In this document: positions 45,103 to 54,577 of the stretch, piece after piece
Position numbering within the stretch: the first letter of the stretch is position 1
How the letters are laid out: each line of letters begins with the position of its first letter
Source of the DNA: Roseibium sp. TrichSKD4
GTDB lineage: Bacteria > Pseudomonadota > Alphaproteobacteria > Rhizobiales > Stappiaceae
DNA: 64,000 bases
NCBI RefSeq assembly: GCF_000148725.1
Contig: NZ_GL476315.1
Coordinates: 1 to 64,000 of the forward strand
Direction: 5' to 3'
Notes under the pieces: model-generated
What the model saw: the letters and a program-made list of their open reading frames with translations, nothing else
Databases searched by the model: none
What the model was told of the DNA's origin: nothing
Position numbers and translations under genes: made by a program

Positions 45103-47066
45103 GAGCTGGTGATATCTTTCAATGTCCTCGCAAGGCTTTCACTTTCAAACGGTTTTGGCAAGACCGGGAACTCGCAGTGATTGGAATTATCATCGTCGCT
45201 GGACCAATTCGCATATCCGGTCATCAACGCAATTCCAAGTTTTGGGCGCGCCGCTTTGATTTTTCTTGCGAGGCTGAGGCCGTTCATCTGGCCTGGCATC
45301 ACAATATCGCTCAAGACCCCGCTTAGGTCGGGAAGCTCGCTTGCGAGCGAGCGAGCATCCTCCGCCCCTTCCGCGACCAACACGCTGTACCCGAGGTCTT
45401 GCACCTGCACTGCCAAGACAGCAGCCACATCAGGATTGTCTTCTACTAACAGAACAAGTTCGCCATTCCCCCGAAGTGCATTGTCTTCTAGCGCCTTGCT
45501 GCCGACCTCACTCGTCGCTGTCAGGTTCTCAGGGGCAGATTGTAATGGAAGGAAGAGTTGTATTTCAGTTCCAGCACCTCGTTTGGAGCGGATGTCGATG
45601 ACGCCCTCGGACTGCTGAATAAAACCGTAAACCATGGAGAGCCCGAGCCCGCTCCCGGTGCCAAAGCTTTTGGTGGTAAAGAACGGCTCAAACGCTTTGA
45701 GCTGAATATCCTCTTCCATTCCTTCGCCGGTGTCTCGGACTGTTATCAGGGCATAGTCTCCGGTTGACAGACCCAGATTTCGAGCATGTGTCCCTTCTAA
45801 GTGCTTTTGAGCGAGAGATATGGAGAGTTCCCCACCTTCCGGCATTGCATCTCGGGCATTGAAGGCAAGGTTCACAAGGGCTGTTTCCAGCTGGGTCGGG
45901 TCGATGCGCGCAAACAACCGCACCGATTGGTCAATATGAAAATTCACTGTCACAGACGCTGGCAGTGAGCCAGAAAGCAACGTTCCCACATTTGATATGA
46001 CTTCGGTCAGTGAGACTATTTGTGGATCGACACCATGACCACGGCTGAAAGCAAGCAAGCGCTGTGTCAGGTCGGATCCGCGTTGGGTTGCCGTCAGCAT
46101 GGGTTCGAGGTGTTTTTCCAGCTCCCCAGTTGAGATATCGCCTGACTTTCTTTTGAGCGTGAGAAGGTTGCCCATCAAAATGGTCAGGAGATTGTTGAAA
46201 TCATGGGCCAGGCCGCCGCTCAATTTCCCAACCGCATCCATGCGCTGCGCTTGAAGTAGGCTCTCCTGATTTTGTTTTTCTTCTGTGGCATCAAGCGAAA
46301 GAACAAATGCCCCCAGAGTACGCCCGTCCACAGTCATGTCAGGGATGAGGGTTGAGCGCATATAGGCCTTGGAGCCATCGGTTTGTTTGCGCTGATAGTC
46401 ATAGGAAACGAGATTGCCTTGCAATGCGTGTGCAATCTTAGGACCGATCTCTGCAAAGAGGTCCTTTCCGACCACATCCTGCCCACTCATACCCACAATG
46501 GAAGCAGGGGACTGGCCAAACCATTCTGCATATCTTCGGTTGGCGAACCGGAAAATGGGGCCGGGTGCGATATAGGCGATCAAAGCCGGAATATTGTCAG
46601 TGACAAGGCGCAGCCAGTCTTCGCTTTGGCGTAGCGCGCGTGTGCGTTCCTCGACTGTCTTTTCAAGACTTTCCTGCCGCCGGCGATCCTCGGTGACATC
46701 TGTATAGGTTGTTACGAACCCGCCTTGTGGGAGTGGCGTTCCCTTGATCGCGATCACCTGACCATTGGGGCGCACTCGCTCAAGGTAGTGGGGTTCGAAC
46801 AGTCGGGCTCGGGCAACGCGTCGCTCGATTTTGCCTTCTATATCCCCTTCGCCGTATTCGCCGCGTTCTGCATTGACGCGCAGAAACTCGGTCAAATGCG
46901 TGCCACGTCTTGCGAGCTCTTCGGGAAAATCCAGCATCTGCCATAGGCCCCGGTTCCAGGCCACCAATTCCAGATTCGCATCAAAGACAGAAAAACCCTG
47001 ACTCAGATGGTCCAGAGCTGCTTGCATGAGGTCCAATTGGGACTTGAGATGTGTGGTTTCGTTCAT
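45099..47066 (-). CDS. PAS-containing hybrid histidine kinase
   Basis: Cytosolic hybrid kinase of 655 residues. A PAS_7-type domain lies at about 10-115 (GFSVFDANLELVAWN), a second PAS at about 150-270, the HisKA domain with phospho-His in GGLAHDFNNLLTILMG near 290, an ATPase (DTGEGMEEDIQLKAFEPFF), and a receiver at about 530-650 with acceptor Asp in VLSDIVMPGQMNG. No membrane segment is seen, so it senses an internal signal. It partners with the OmpR-type regulator and is divergent from the acyl-CoA ligase and Liv genes. Confidence 0.92.
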   Translation of the reverse strand: MNETTHLKSQLDLMQAALDHLSQGFSVFDANLELVAWNRGLWQMLDFPEELARRGTHLTEFLRVNAERGEYGEGDIEGKIERRVARARLFEPHYLERVRPNGQVIAIKGTPLPQGGFVTTYTDVTEDRRRQESLEKTVEERTRALRQSEDWLRLVTDNIPALIAYIAPGPIFRFANRRYAEWFGQSPASIVGMSGQDVVGKDLFAEIGPKIAHALQGNLVSYDYQRKQTDGSKAYMRSTLIPDMTVDGRTLGAFVLSLDATEEKQNQESLLQAQRMDAVGKLSGGLAHDFNNLLTILMGNLLTLKRKSGDISTGELEKHLEPMLTATQRGSDLTQRLLAFSRGHGVDPQIVSLTEVISNVGTLLSGSLPASVTVNFHIDQSVRLFARIDPTQLETALVNLAFNARDAMPEGGELSISLAQKHLEGTHARNLGLSTGDYALITVRDTGEGMEEDIQLKAFEPFFTTKSFGTGSGLGLSMVYGFIQQSEGVIDIRSKRGAGTEIQLFLPLQSAPENLTATSEVGSKALEDNALRGNGELVLLVEDNPDVAAVLAVQVQDLGYSVLVAEGAEDARSLASELPDLSGVLSDIVMPGQMNGLSLARKIKAARPKLGIALMTGYANWSSDDDNSNHCEFPVLPKPFESESLARTLKDITSS

Positions 47067-47319
47067 GGCAAAATCCTATCCTCACTTTGGAAAATTTGAC
47101 AGATCTCTTTGAAAGTTCAGCCTAAAATCGCAATGACATATTTCGTAACATTTGTAACATATTGGCGTAACCTTGCAGGACTAGCGTTCTCGAAGAGCCG
47201 AGCGAACACTCTTTAATGCGGACGAAAGTTGTCCTTGAAGAAGCCGCGAGAGGGTTGTTTTATGGCTCGCATAAGTTGACCCCGGAAAACGGGGCACCTT
47301 TTGGAAGGGATGGAACGCT

Positions 47320-49305
47320 ATGGCAGGGTTGGCCGACACCGCAGCTGGCGGTGTGGACACCTTTCCGAAGATTTTGCTGCGCAATGCGGTGATCTTCGGA
47401 GACCGAACGGCTGTTCGGGAAAAGGATTTTGGGATCTGGCAAAGCTGGACCTGGTCCGAGGTGCTTGACGAGATCCGTAAATTTTCTCTGGGATTGCAAG
47501 AGCTTGGTTTGCAGCCGGGTGACAAGGTTGCAGTTGTCGGCTCTAACCGACCACGCCTTTATTGGTCCATGGTCGCCACTCAGGCACTCGGCGGTGTTCC
47601 TGTGCCTGTGTATGCCGACTCAGTGGCTGAGGAAATGGCTTACGTCCTGGCGCATGCCGAGGCTCGCTTTGCGATGGTGGAAGATCAGGAACAGGTCGAC
47701 AAGCTGCTTTCGATGGATGGCGCAGATGTTCCGCTTCAGCACATTATTTATGATGAGCCACGCGGCCTCCGTGACTACGACCATACAAGACTACATGCTT
47801 TTACCGATGTGCAGGCCCGGGGTGAAAAGCTGTTATCAGCGGATGCGGGCTGCCGAGAGCGTTGGGAACAGGCTATTGCCAAGGGGAAGGGCGATGATCT
47901 GGCGGTCATGCTCTATACCTCTGGTACGACAGGGCGCCCCAAAGGCGTGATGCTGACCTTTGACAACTTGGTCATTTCCGCGCGAAATGCCAACAAGTTT
48001 GACCGGCTTGATGAAACAGATGAGATCATCGCCTATTTGCCGCTCGCTTGGGTCGGCGACCACGTCTTTTCCCTAGCTCAGGCGTATACGGCTGGGTTTT
48101 GTGTCAACTGCCCGGAAAGCATGGAAACGGTTGACGTAGACCGGCTCGAGATTGCGCCTTCTTATTTCTTTGCGCCCCCGCGTGTGTTTGAGAACATGCT
48201 TACACGCATCATGGTGCGTATGGAGGACGCAGGTCCTTTGAAGCGCAAGATGTTCGACTATTTCATGGATGTTGCTCGGCGCTGCGGCGAGAATATCCTG
48301 AATGGTGAGGACGTGCCGTTCAAGGATCGAGTGCTGTATTCTCTTGGCGAGTTCTGTGTCTACGGTCCGCTCAAAAACCGGATCGGGCTAACGCGCCTCA
48401 AGGTAGGCTATACCGCCGGCGAAGCCATTGGGCCCGAGATATTCCAGTTCTTCCGGTCTCTGGGACTTAATCTGAAACAGCTTTACGGTCAGACAGAGGC
48501 AGCCGTCTATATAACGCTGCAACCCGATGGCGAGATCTATGGAGACACAGTTGGCAAGCCCGCGCCGGATGTTGAACTCAAGATCGCGGACAATGGCGAA
48601 GTGCTCTACAGATCACCAGGGTCTTTTATCGGCTATTTCAAAAACGACGAGGCGACCCAGTCTACCAAGACTGAGGATGGTTGGGTTCATACCGGTGACG
48701 CAGGGATTATTGCCGATAATGGGCACCTGAAAATCATCGATCGGGCCAAGGATGTTGGCAAACTGACCGATGGCTCTCTGTTTGCGCCGAAATACATCGA
48801 GAACAAGCTGAAGTTTTTCCCGAATATCAAGGAAGCCGTAGCGTTTGGACATGAGCGTGACAAGGTCTGTGCGTTCATCAATATCGATCTGACCGCTGTT
48901 GGCTCATGGGCAGAGCGCAACAACGTCAACTATGCCTCCTATCAGGAACTAGCGGCCCATCCTGATGTCTACGGCATGATCGAAAAACATGTCGATCAGG
49001 TCAATCGCGACTTGTCGCGAGAGCCGATGATGGCTGGGGCTCAGATCAATCGTTTCCTCATTCTGCACAAGGAACTTGATGCCGACGACGGGGAGCTGAC
49101 CCGGACGCAAAAGGTCCGCCGCAATTTCATTGCTGAGAGATATGGAGAGCTGATTGAGGCGCTCTATGACGGTTCAACCTCGAAACACACTCGCACTGAG
49201 GTCACCTTTGAAGATGGTCGTAAGGGTGCGATCGAGGCGACTGTCGAGATACGCGATATGACACCGCATTCAGCCGCGGAAACTGTTCAGGAGGCGGCAG
49301 AATGA
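47320..49305 (+). CDS. AMP-forming acyl-CoA synthetase (long-chain type)
   Basis: Acyl-CoA ligase of 661 residues, of the length and pattern of bubblegum/long-chain synthetases. The phosphate loop is MLYTSGTTGRPKGVML; later motifs are QLYGQTEAAVY and TGDAGIIADNGHLKIIDR. It forms acyl-AMP and then acyl-CoA from a carboxylic acid. First gene of a long operon ending at 55813; its end overlaps livG by 4 bp. The context with an importer suggests activation of the imported acid on entry. The ATG has GGAAGGGA upstream. Confidence 0.9.
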   Translation: MAGLADTAAGGVDTFPKILLRNAVIFGDRTAVREKDFGIWQSWTWSEVLDEIRKFSLGLQELGLQPGDKVAVVGSNRPRLYWSMVATQALGGVPVPVYADSVAEEMAYVLAHAEARFAMVEDQEQVDKLLSMDGADVPLQHIIYDEPRGLRDYDHTRLHAFTDVQARGEKLLSADAGCRERWEQAIAKGKGDDLAVMLYTSGTTGRPKGVMLTFDNLVISARNANKFDRLDETDEIIAYLPLAWVGDHVFSLAQAYTAGFCVNCPESMETVDVDRLEIAPSYFFAPPRVFENMLTRIMVRMEDAGPLKRKMFDYFMDVARRCGENILNGEDVPFKDRVLYSLGEFCVYGPLKNRIGLTRLKVGYTAGEAIGPEIFQFFRSLGLNLKQLYGQTEAAVYITLQPDGEIYGDTVGKPAPDVELKIADNGEVLYRSPGSFIGYFKNDEATQSTKTEDGWVHTGDAGIIADNGHLKIIDRAKDVGKLTDGSLFAPKYIENKLKFFPNIKEAVAFGHERDKVCAFINIDLTAVGSWAERNNVNYASYQELAAHPDVYGMIEKHVDQVNRDLSREPMMAGAQINRFLILHKELDADDGELTRTQKVRRNFIAERYGELIEALYDGSTSKHTRTEVTFEDGRKGAIEATVEIRDMTPHSAAETVQEAAE

Positions 49306-50123
49306 ATGCGATTGTCACAAACGAAGGCTTGCCGACATCTGAGCCTGTCACACAGCGCGAAGTCCTTTTGAAAGTCGACAATGTGTCGTTGTCTTTCGGC
49401 GGGGTGAAGGCCATCACCGATATTTCGCTCGACATTCAAAAGGGTGAAATTCGCGCGATCATCGGTCCAAACGGAGCCGGTAAAACATCAATGTTGAATG
49501 TCATCAACGGGTTCTATCATCCGCAGGAAGGCACCATTACCTGGCGCGGGGAAGAACGGCGGAAGATGAAGCCTTATGAGGCGGCCAGTCAGGGAATAGC
49601 GCGGACTTTCCAGAATGTGGCGTTGTTCAAGGGTATGACGACACTGGACAACATCATGTCCGGCCGGTCCTTGAAGATGAAGAAGAACTTCTTCTGGCAA
49701 TTGCTCTGGCGTGGACCGGCGGAGCAGGAGGAAATCGAGCATCGGCGCAGGGTCGAAGACATTATCGACTTCCTCGAGATTCAGGCAATCCGGAAAACGC
49801 CGGTCGGCAAGCTGCCTTATGGCCTACAGAAGCGGGTGGAACTTGGCCGTGCGCTTGCGATGGAGCCTGAACTCCTTCTGCTTGACGAGCCAATGGCCGG
49901 TATGAATCTGGAAGAAAAAGAAGACATGAGCCGGTTCATTTTGGATGTGAACCAGGAATTCGGAACGACAATTGCGCTGATCGAACATGACATGGGTGTG
50001 GTCATGGATCTTTCGGATCGTGTCGTGGTGCTCGATTACGGCAAGAAAATTGCGGATGGCCCGCCTGAGGAGGTGCAGGCCAGCCAAGCCGTTATCGATG
50101 CGTATCTCGGCGTGAGCCACTAG
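49302..50123 (+). CDS. livG: Branched-chain-type ABC transporter ATP-binding protein LivG
   Basis: First ATPase of the importer, 273 residues. Walker A is GPNGAGKTSML, signature region LPYGLQKRVELGRAL and Walker B LLLLDEPMAGMN, with the extra C-terminal segment of LivG (VLDYGKKIADGPPEEVQ). The start overlaps the ligase gene by ATGA. It pairs with LivF at 53681. The name follows the family; the substrate here is probably not a branched-chain amino acid, given the linked ligases. Confidence 0.92.
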   Translation: MNAIVTNEGLPTSEPVTQREVLLKVDNVSLSFGGVKAITDISLDIQKGEIRAIIGPNGAGKTSMLNVINGFYHPQEGTITWRGEERRKMKPYEAASQGIARTFQNVALFKGMTTLDNIMSGRSLKMKKNFFWQLLWRGPAEQEEIEHRRRVEDIIDFLEIQAIRKTPVGKLPYGLQKRVELGRALAMEPELLLLDEPMAGMNLEEKEDMSRFILDVNQEFGTTIALIEHDMGVVMDLSDRVVVLDYGKKIADGPPEEVQASQAVIDAYLGVSH

Positions 50124-50136
50124 GGGGGACCAAACC

Positions 50137-51090
50137 ATGCTTTATGATATTTTCGTTGATCCCTTCGTCCAGATGTACCAGATGCCGGACTTCTTCCTGC
50201 AGGTGCTTTGGGAAGGATTTGTTGCCGGCATTCTTTATGCGCTGATTGCGCTCGGCTTTGTTCTGATCTTCAAGGCTTCCGGCGTCTTCAATTTTGCGCA
50301 AGGTATCATGGTGGTGTTTGCCGGTCTGACGCTGGTGGGCCTGCATGAAAACGGCGTTCCAGCCTTTGTGGCTCTCGGCTTGACTATTGTTGTAATGGGG
50401 GTTCTGGCCTACGGCATTGAACGCGTGGTGATGCGTCCGCTGGTGAACCAGCCGGACATCATCCTCCTGATGGCAACCATTGGGCTGACCTACTTCCTGA
50501 TCGGGTTTGGTGAGTTCATCTTTGGCGGTGAGCCGAAGCGGATGATTGCCGAGGAACTCTGGTTGCCGACAGGTTCAACAGCATTTGAATTTGGTGAGCG
50601 CGGACTGGTGATCCTGCAGCATATTGATATTGCGGCGGCTGTCATTGCCATTATTATGGTCGCTGCGCTTGGCATCTTCTTCAACAAGACCCGCATCGGG
50701 CGGGCCTTACGGGCAGTCGCCGATGACCATCAGGCAGCATTGTCGGTGGGGATCTCTCTCAATCAGATCTGGGCTATCGTCTGGTTTGCTGCTGGCTTGG
50801 TTGCACTTGCAACGGGCATCATGTGGGGCGCGCGCTCTGATGTATCTTTCGCGCTCGAGATCGTTGCTTTCAAAGCATTGCCAGTCCTGATCCTCGGGGG
50901 CTTTACCTCAATTCCTGGTGCAATCATCGGTGGTTTGATCATCGGCTTTGGCGAGAAGATTGGCGAGCTTTACTGGGGTGGTCTTGTTGGCGGCGGCATT
51001 GAATCCTGGCTTGCCTACATCATCGCTCTCATCTTCCTGCTGTTCCGGCCGCAAGGTCTCTTCGGCGAAAAAATCATCGAACGGGTGTAA
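50137..51090 (+). CDS. livH: Branched-chain-type ABC permease LivH
   Basis: Inner-membrane permease of 317 residues with about eight helices. Typical segments are GFVAGILYALIALGFVLIFKASGVFNFAQG near the N terminus and GRALRAVADDHQAALSVGI, the cytoplasmic EAA-like loop. It lies 13 bp after livG and 6 bp before livM. It forms the channel with LivM. Confidence 0.92.
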   Translation: MLYDIFVDPFVQMYQMPDFFLQVLWEGFVAGILYALIALGFVLIFKASGVFNFAQGIMVVFAGLTLVGLHENGVPAFVALGLTIVVMGVLAYGIERVVMRPLVNQPDIILLMATIGLTYFLIGFGEFIFGGEPKRMIAEELWLPTGSTAFEFGERGLVILQHIDIAAAVIAIIMVAALGIFFNKTRIGRALRAVADDHQAALSVGISLNQIWAIVWFAAGLVALATGIMWGARSDVSFALEIVAFKALPVLILGGFTSIPGAIIGGLIIGFGEKIGELYWGGLVGGGIESWLAYIIALIFLLFRPQGLFGEKIIERV

Positions 51091-51096
51091 GTCGAC

Positions 51097-52173
51097 ATGT
51101 TTTATCGTGAAGCCGGACAATTCAAGACAAGCTATCAGTCTGATCAGGCCATGTTCCCGATCCTGCAGGATCGGATTGGAATGGCCGTCATCCTGGCCGT
51201 GGCCTTTATTGTCGTTCCTCTGACGGCGAACGACTTCTTTTTGACGTCGATCATGATCCCGTTCCTGGTGTTTTCATTAGCTGCGATCGGGCTGAATGTT
51301 CTCACAGGCTTTTGCGGTCAGCTCTCTCTAGGAACCGGCGCGTTCATGGGGGTTGGGGCTTATGCTGCCTATAAGCTGACAACCATTTTCCCGGATGTGA
51401 ACGTGGTTTTGTTCGTTCTGATCTCAGGGTTCTTTTCTGCAGGCATCGGAGCGATCTTCGGCCTGCCAAGCTTGCGGATCAAAGGGCTGTATTTAGCCGT
51501 GACAACCCTTGCTGCGCAGTTCTTTCTCGAATGGTGCTTTATCCGCATTCCGTGGCTCTATAACGACAACGCGTCGGGTGCGATTGAGGTGCCGAAACGC
51601 GAAATGTTCGGTGTGATCGTCTCGGGTGCCGAAGCCACTCCCTTGGCACGCTATTTTGTGGTTCTCGGGATTACGGTGTTCATCGCCTTCCTGATCGCAA
51701 ATGTGCTGCGAGGTCGGATTGGCCGGTCCTGGATGATGATCCGCGACATGGATATTGCTGCGGAACTGATGGGCATTCGTCCGCTTCAAACCAAGCTGAT
51801 GGCCTTTGCTGTCTCGTCTTATATCTGCGGTGTGGCCGGGGCGATGATGGTGTTCTTCTGGCTGAATGCGGCTGAGCCTTCATCTTATTCCATCAACCTG
51901 TCCTTCCAGATCCTCTTCATGGTGATCCTGGGCGGTCTGGGAAGTTTGAGCGGAGCGTTCCTCGGGGCGGCTTTCATCTGGATCTTGCCAGTTATGTTGA
52001 AGTTCATTCCAAGCGCAATTGGTCTGGAAATCGGCGCGGAAACCGTCGAGCACTTGACGTTCATGGTTGTTGGGGGCCTGATTATTTTCTTCTTGATCGT
52101 GGAGCCCCACGGGTTTGCGAGACTTTGGCAGATTGCCAAACAAAAGCTGCGGGTCTGGCCGTTCCCTTATTAA
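51097..52173 (+). CDS. livM: Branched-chain-type ABC permease LivM
   Basis: Inner-membrane permease of 358 residues. LivM motifs are GLNVLTGFCGQLSLGTGAFM, then LPSLRIKGLYLAVTTLAAQF and GLGSLSGAFLGAAF. A coupling-helix Arg/Asp segment (IRDMDIAAELMGI) follows. It partners LivH. The binding-protein gene begins 104 bp later on the same strand. Confidence 0.92.
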   Translation: MFYREAGQFKTSYQSDQAMFPILQDRIGMAVILAVAFIVVPLTANDFFLTSIMIPFLVFSLAAIGLNVLTGFCGQLSLGTGAFMGVGAYAAYKLTTIFPDVNVVLFVLISGFFSAGIGAIFGLPSLRIKGLYLAVTTLAAQFFLEWCFIRIPWLYNDNASGAIEVPKREMFGVIVSGAEATPLARYFVVLGITVFIAFLIANVLRGRIGRSWMMIRDMDIAAELMGIRPLQTKLMAFAVSSYICGVAGAMMVFFWLNAAEPSSYSINLSFQILFMVILGGLGSLSGAFLGAAFIWILPVMLKFIPSAIGLEIGAETVEHLTFMVVGGLIIFFLIVEPHGFARLWQIAKQKLRVWPFPY

Positions 52174-52277
52174 CGGCCAACCCTGTCATGTCATCCGGGC
52201 GACGGACCCGCCCGGGGAGGAATGGCGAATGGGTCCGGTGGTTTCTGCTGCTGTCAGAACCTCAAGGGAGGAAATGC

Positions 52278-53609
52278 ATGAAACACTTGAAGACACTTGC
52301 GCTCGGCACGGCTGTCGCGCTTGGAGTGAGCCTTGGCGGTGTTACGCCGCAGGTCGCTCAAGCCGAGGATGCCAATTATGTGCCGCTGCTGACCTACCGC
52401 ACTGGTCCTTTTGCTGGCTCTGGTATTCATATCGCGAATGGCATGGCTGACTATCTTCATATGCTCAATGAGCGTGATGGCGGTATCGGCGGCGTGAAAC
52501 TCGCGATTGAAGAGTGTGAAACCGGCTATAACGCGCAAAAGGGCGTGGAGTGCTATGAGGCGACGAAGGGCAAAAACGCTCTTGTCTATAACCCTTATTC
52601 CACCGGCATCACGCTTCAACTGATCCCGAAAGCATCGGTCGACAAGATCCCGGTTCTGTCCATGGGCTATGGCCTGTCTGCAGCTGCCGACGGAAACACG
52701 TTCCCATGGGTATTCAACGTTCCTGACACGTACTGGGACGGAGCGTCTGTGGTGATCAAGTATATCGGCCAGCAGGAAGGTGGACTTGAAAACCTCAAAG
52801 GCAAGAAGATTGGCTACATCTTCCTTGACGCTGGCTATGGACGCGAGCCGATCCCGCTTCTTGAGCAATTGGCAGAAAAACATGGCTTTGAGCTGTTGAA
52901 GTATGCCGTTCCGGGCAAGGAAATGCAGAACCAGTCTTCACAGTGGCTGAATGTCCGCCGTGATCGCCCGGATTACATGATCATGTGGGGCTGGGGCGCG
53001 ATGAACCCGACCGCCATCAAGGAAGCTGTCAAGATCCGCTATCCGATGGACAAGTTCATCGGCGTTTGGTGGTCCGCAGGTGAAGATGATGCGGCAGCTG
53101 GTGGTGCTCAGGCCAAAGGCTACAAGGCGCTCAACTTCTCTGGCGTGGGCATGGACTTCCCGGCTCTGCAGGACATCAAGAAGCTGGTTGTCGATGCAGG
53201 CAAATCACCGACAGACGTAGAGAGCATGGGTGGTACGCTTTACAATCGCGGCGTCCTTAACTCCGTGATCATTGCTGAGGGCATCCGCGCTGCTCAGGAG
53301 AAGACCGGCAAAAAGGTCATCACCGGTGAAGACATGCGGATCGGTTTGGAATCCTTGAATCTCGATGAAGCCCGTCTGGCGGAAATCGGCCTGGCTGGTT
53401 TTGCGCATCCGATGAAAGTGACCTGTGAGGATCACTCCGGAAGCCATCCAGTCTTTATTCAAGAGTGGGACGGCGAGAAATTCGTCAAGGTCACTGACTG
53501 GATCGAGCCGATGACCGACACAGTCCGCCCGCTTCTGGAAGCTGCAGCCAAGGAATATGCAGAAAAGAACGCACCTTGGCCTGAGCGGACTGAGCCTTGC
53601 GCAAACTGA
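52278..53609 (+). CDS. Branched-chain-type ABC substrate-binding protein
   Basis: Periplasmic binding protein of 443 residues (peripla_BP_6). The signal peptide runs to about residue 29 (PQVAQA). The mature protein begins EDANYVPLLTYRTGPFAGSG, followed by LNERDGGIGGVKL and ECETGYNAQKGVECYEATK. A longer frame overlapping livM is rejected because GGGAGGAA precedes ATG 52278. The ligand is likely an aromatic or hydrophobic carboxylate, inferred from the two ligases. Confidence 0.9.
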   Translation: MKHLKTLALGTAVALGVSLGGVTPQVAQAEDANYVPLLTYRTGPFAGSGIHIANGMADYLHMLNERDGGIGGVKLAIEECETGYNAQKGVECYEATKGKNALVYNPYSTGITLQLIPKASVDKIPVLSMGYGLSAAADGNTFPWVFNVPDTYWDGASVVIKYIGQQEGGLENLKGKKIGYIFLDAGYGREPIPLLEQLAEKHGFELLKYAVPGKEMQNQSSQWLNVRRDRPDYMIMWGWGAMNPTAIKEAVKIRYPMDKFIGVWWSAGEDDAAAGGAQAKGYKALNFSGVGMDFPALQDIKKLVVDAGKSPTDVESMGGTLYNRGVLNSVIIAEGIRAAQEKTGKKVITGEDMRIGLESLNLDEARLAEIGLAGFAHPMKVTCEDHSGSHPVFIQEWDGEKFVKVTDWIEPMTDTVRPLLEAAAKEYAEKNAPWPERTEPCAN

Positions 53610-53617
53610 TGTCTCTA

Positions 53618-53644
53618 TCTCCCGCCGTATTATGCGGCGGGAGA
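53618..53644 (+). terminator. Hairpin between binding-protein gene and livF
   Basis: TCTCCCGCCG (53618-53627) pairs exactly with CGGCGGGAGA (53635-53644) over a seven-base loop. There is no T run directly after, so it may act as a transcript 3'-end stabiliser or partial terminator that favours binding-protein mRNA over downstream genes. Confidence 0.6.
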
Positions 53645-53680
53645 CCCTGAAAAAGTTTATTTTTGGAGCAGTGAAGGCTC

Positions 53681-54538
53681 ATGTCGACGCTTGAACTTGA
53701 TTGGCCCGCTGACACGGGAGAAAAGTCAGCCGCTCAGGACACCATATTGTCCGTGAACAATATTGAGGTGATCTACGACCACGTGATCCTCGTGCTCAAA
53801 GGCGTATCGCTGACAGTCCCTCGCGGCGGCATTGTTGCTCTTTTAGGTGCCAATGGTGCGGGCAAGACCACAACGCTCAAGGCCGTGTCCAATCTTTTGG
53901 GGGCCGAGCGCGGTGAGGTTACCAAGGGCAAAATCCTTTTTGAAAAGGATGAGGTTCAGGCGCTTTCACCGAACGATCTTGTTCGTCGTGGCTGCATACA
54001 GGTAATGGAAGGTCGTCACTGTTTTGGCCACCTTTCGATTGAAGAAAACCTTCTAACCGGCGCCTATACGCGGACCGATGGTGCTGCGGCTGTGAAAGCC
54101 GACCTCGAGATGGTCTATAATTACTTTCCGAGACTGAGAGAGCGCCGGCAAAGTCAGGCTGGATACACGTCAGGCGGTGAACAACAAATGTGTGCGATTG
54201 GTCGGGCACTCATGAGCCGTCCGAAAATGATCCTGCTTGATGAGCCGTCCATGGGACTGGCACCGCAGCTCGTGGAAGAAATTTTTGAAATCGTGAAAGA
54301 ACTCAATGACAAGGAGGGAGTTTCCTTCCTGTTGGCAGAGCAGAACACCAATGTGGCGCTGCGTTACGCAACATATGGCTACATCATGGAATCTGGCCGG
54401 ATTGTTCTTGACGGCGATGCCAAAGCTCTTCGTGAAAACGAGGATGTAAAAGAATTCTATCTGGGTGTTGGGGGTGAAGGGCGCCGCTCCTTCCGGAATG
54501 TGAAGCACTATAAACGCCGAAAACGCTGGCTTGCCTGA
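53681..54538 (+). CDS. livF: Branched-chain-type ABC transporter ATP-binding protein LivF
   Basis: Second ATPase of the importer, 285 residues. Walker A is GANGAGKTTTLKA, signature YTSGGEQQMCAIGRAL and Walker B ILLDEPSMGLAP. The C-terminal 40 residues are a basic tail (HYKRRKRWLA), longer than usual. It follows the binding-protein gene by 71 bp, after a hairpin. It pairs with LivG. Confidence 0.92.
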   Translation: MSTLELDWPADTGEKSAAQDTILSVNNIEVIYDHVILVLKGVSLTVPRGGIVALLGANGAGKTTTLKAVSNLLGAERGEVTKGKILFEKDEVQALSPNDLVRRGCIQVMEGRHCFGHLSIEENLLTGAYTRTDGAAAVKADLEMVYNYFPRLRERRQSQAGYTSGGEQQMCAIGRALMSRPKMILLDEPSMGLAPQLVEEIFEIVKELNDKEGVSFLLAEQNTNVALRYATYGYIMESGRIVLDGDAKALRENEDVKEFYLGVGGEGRRSFRNVKHYKRRKRWLA

Positions 54539-54577
54539 TGCGGTACGTCACCAGGTAAAACTCAAGCGGAGACCACA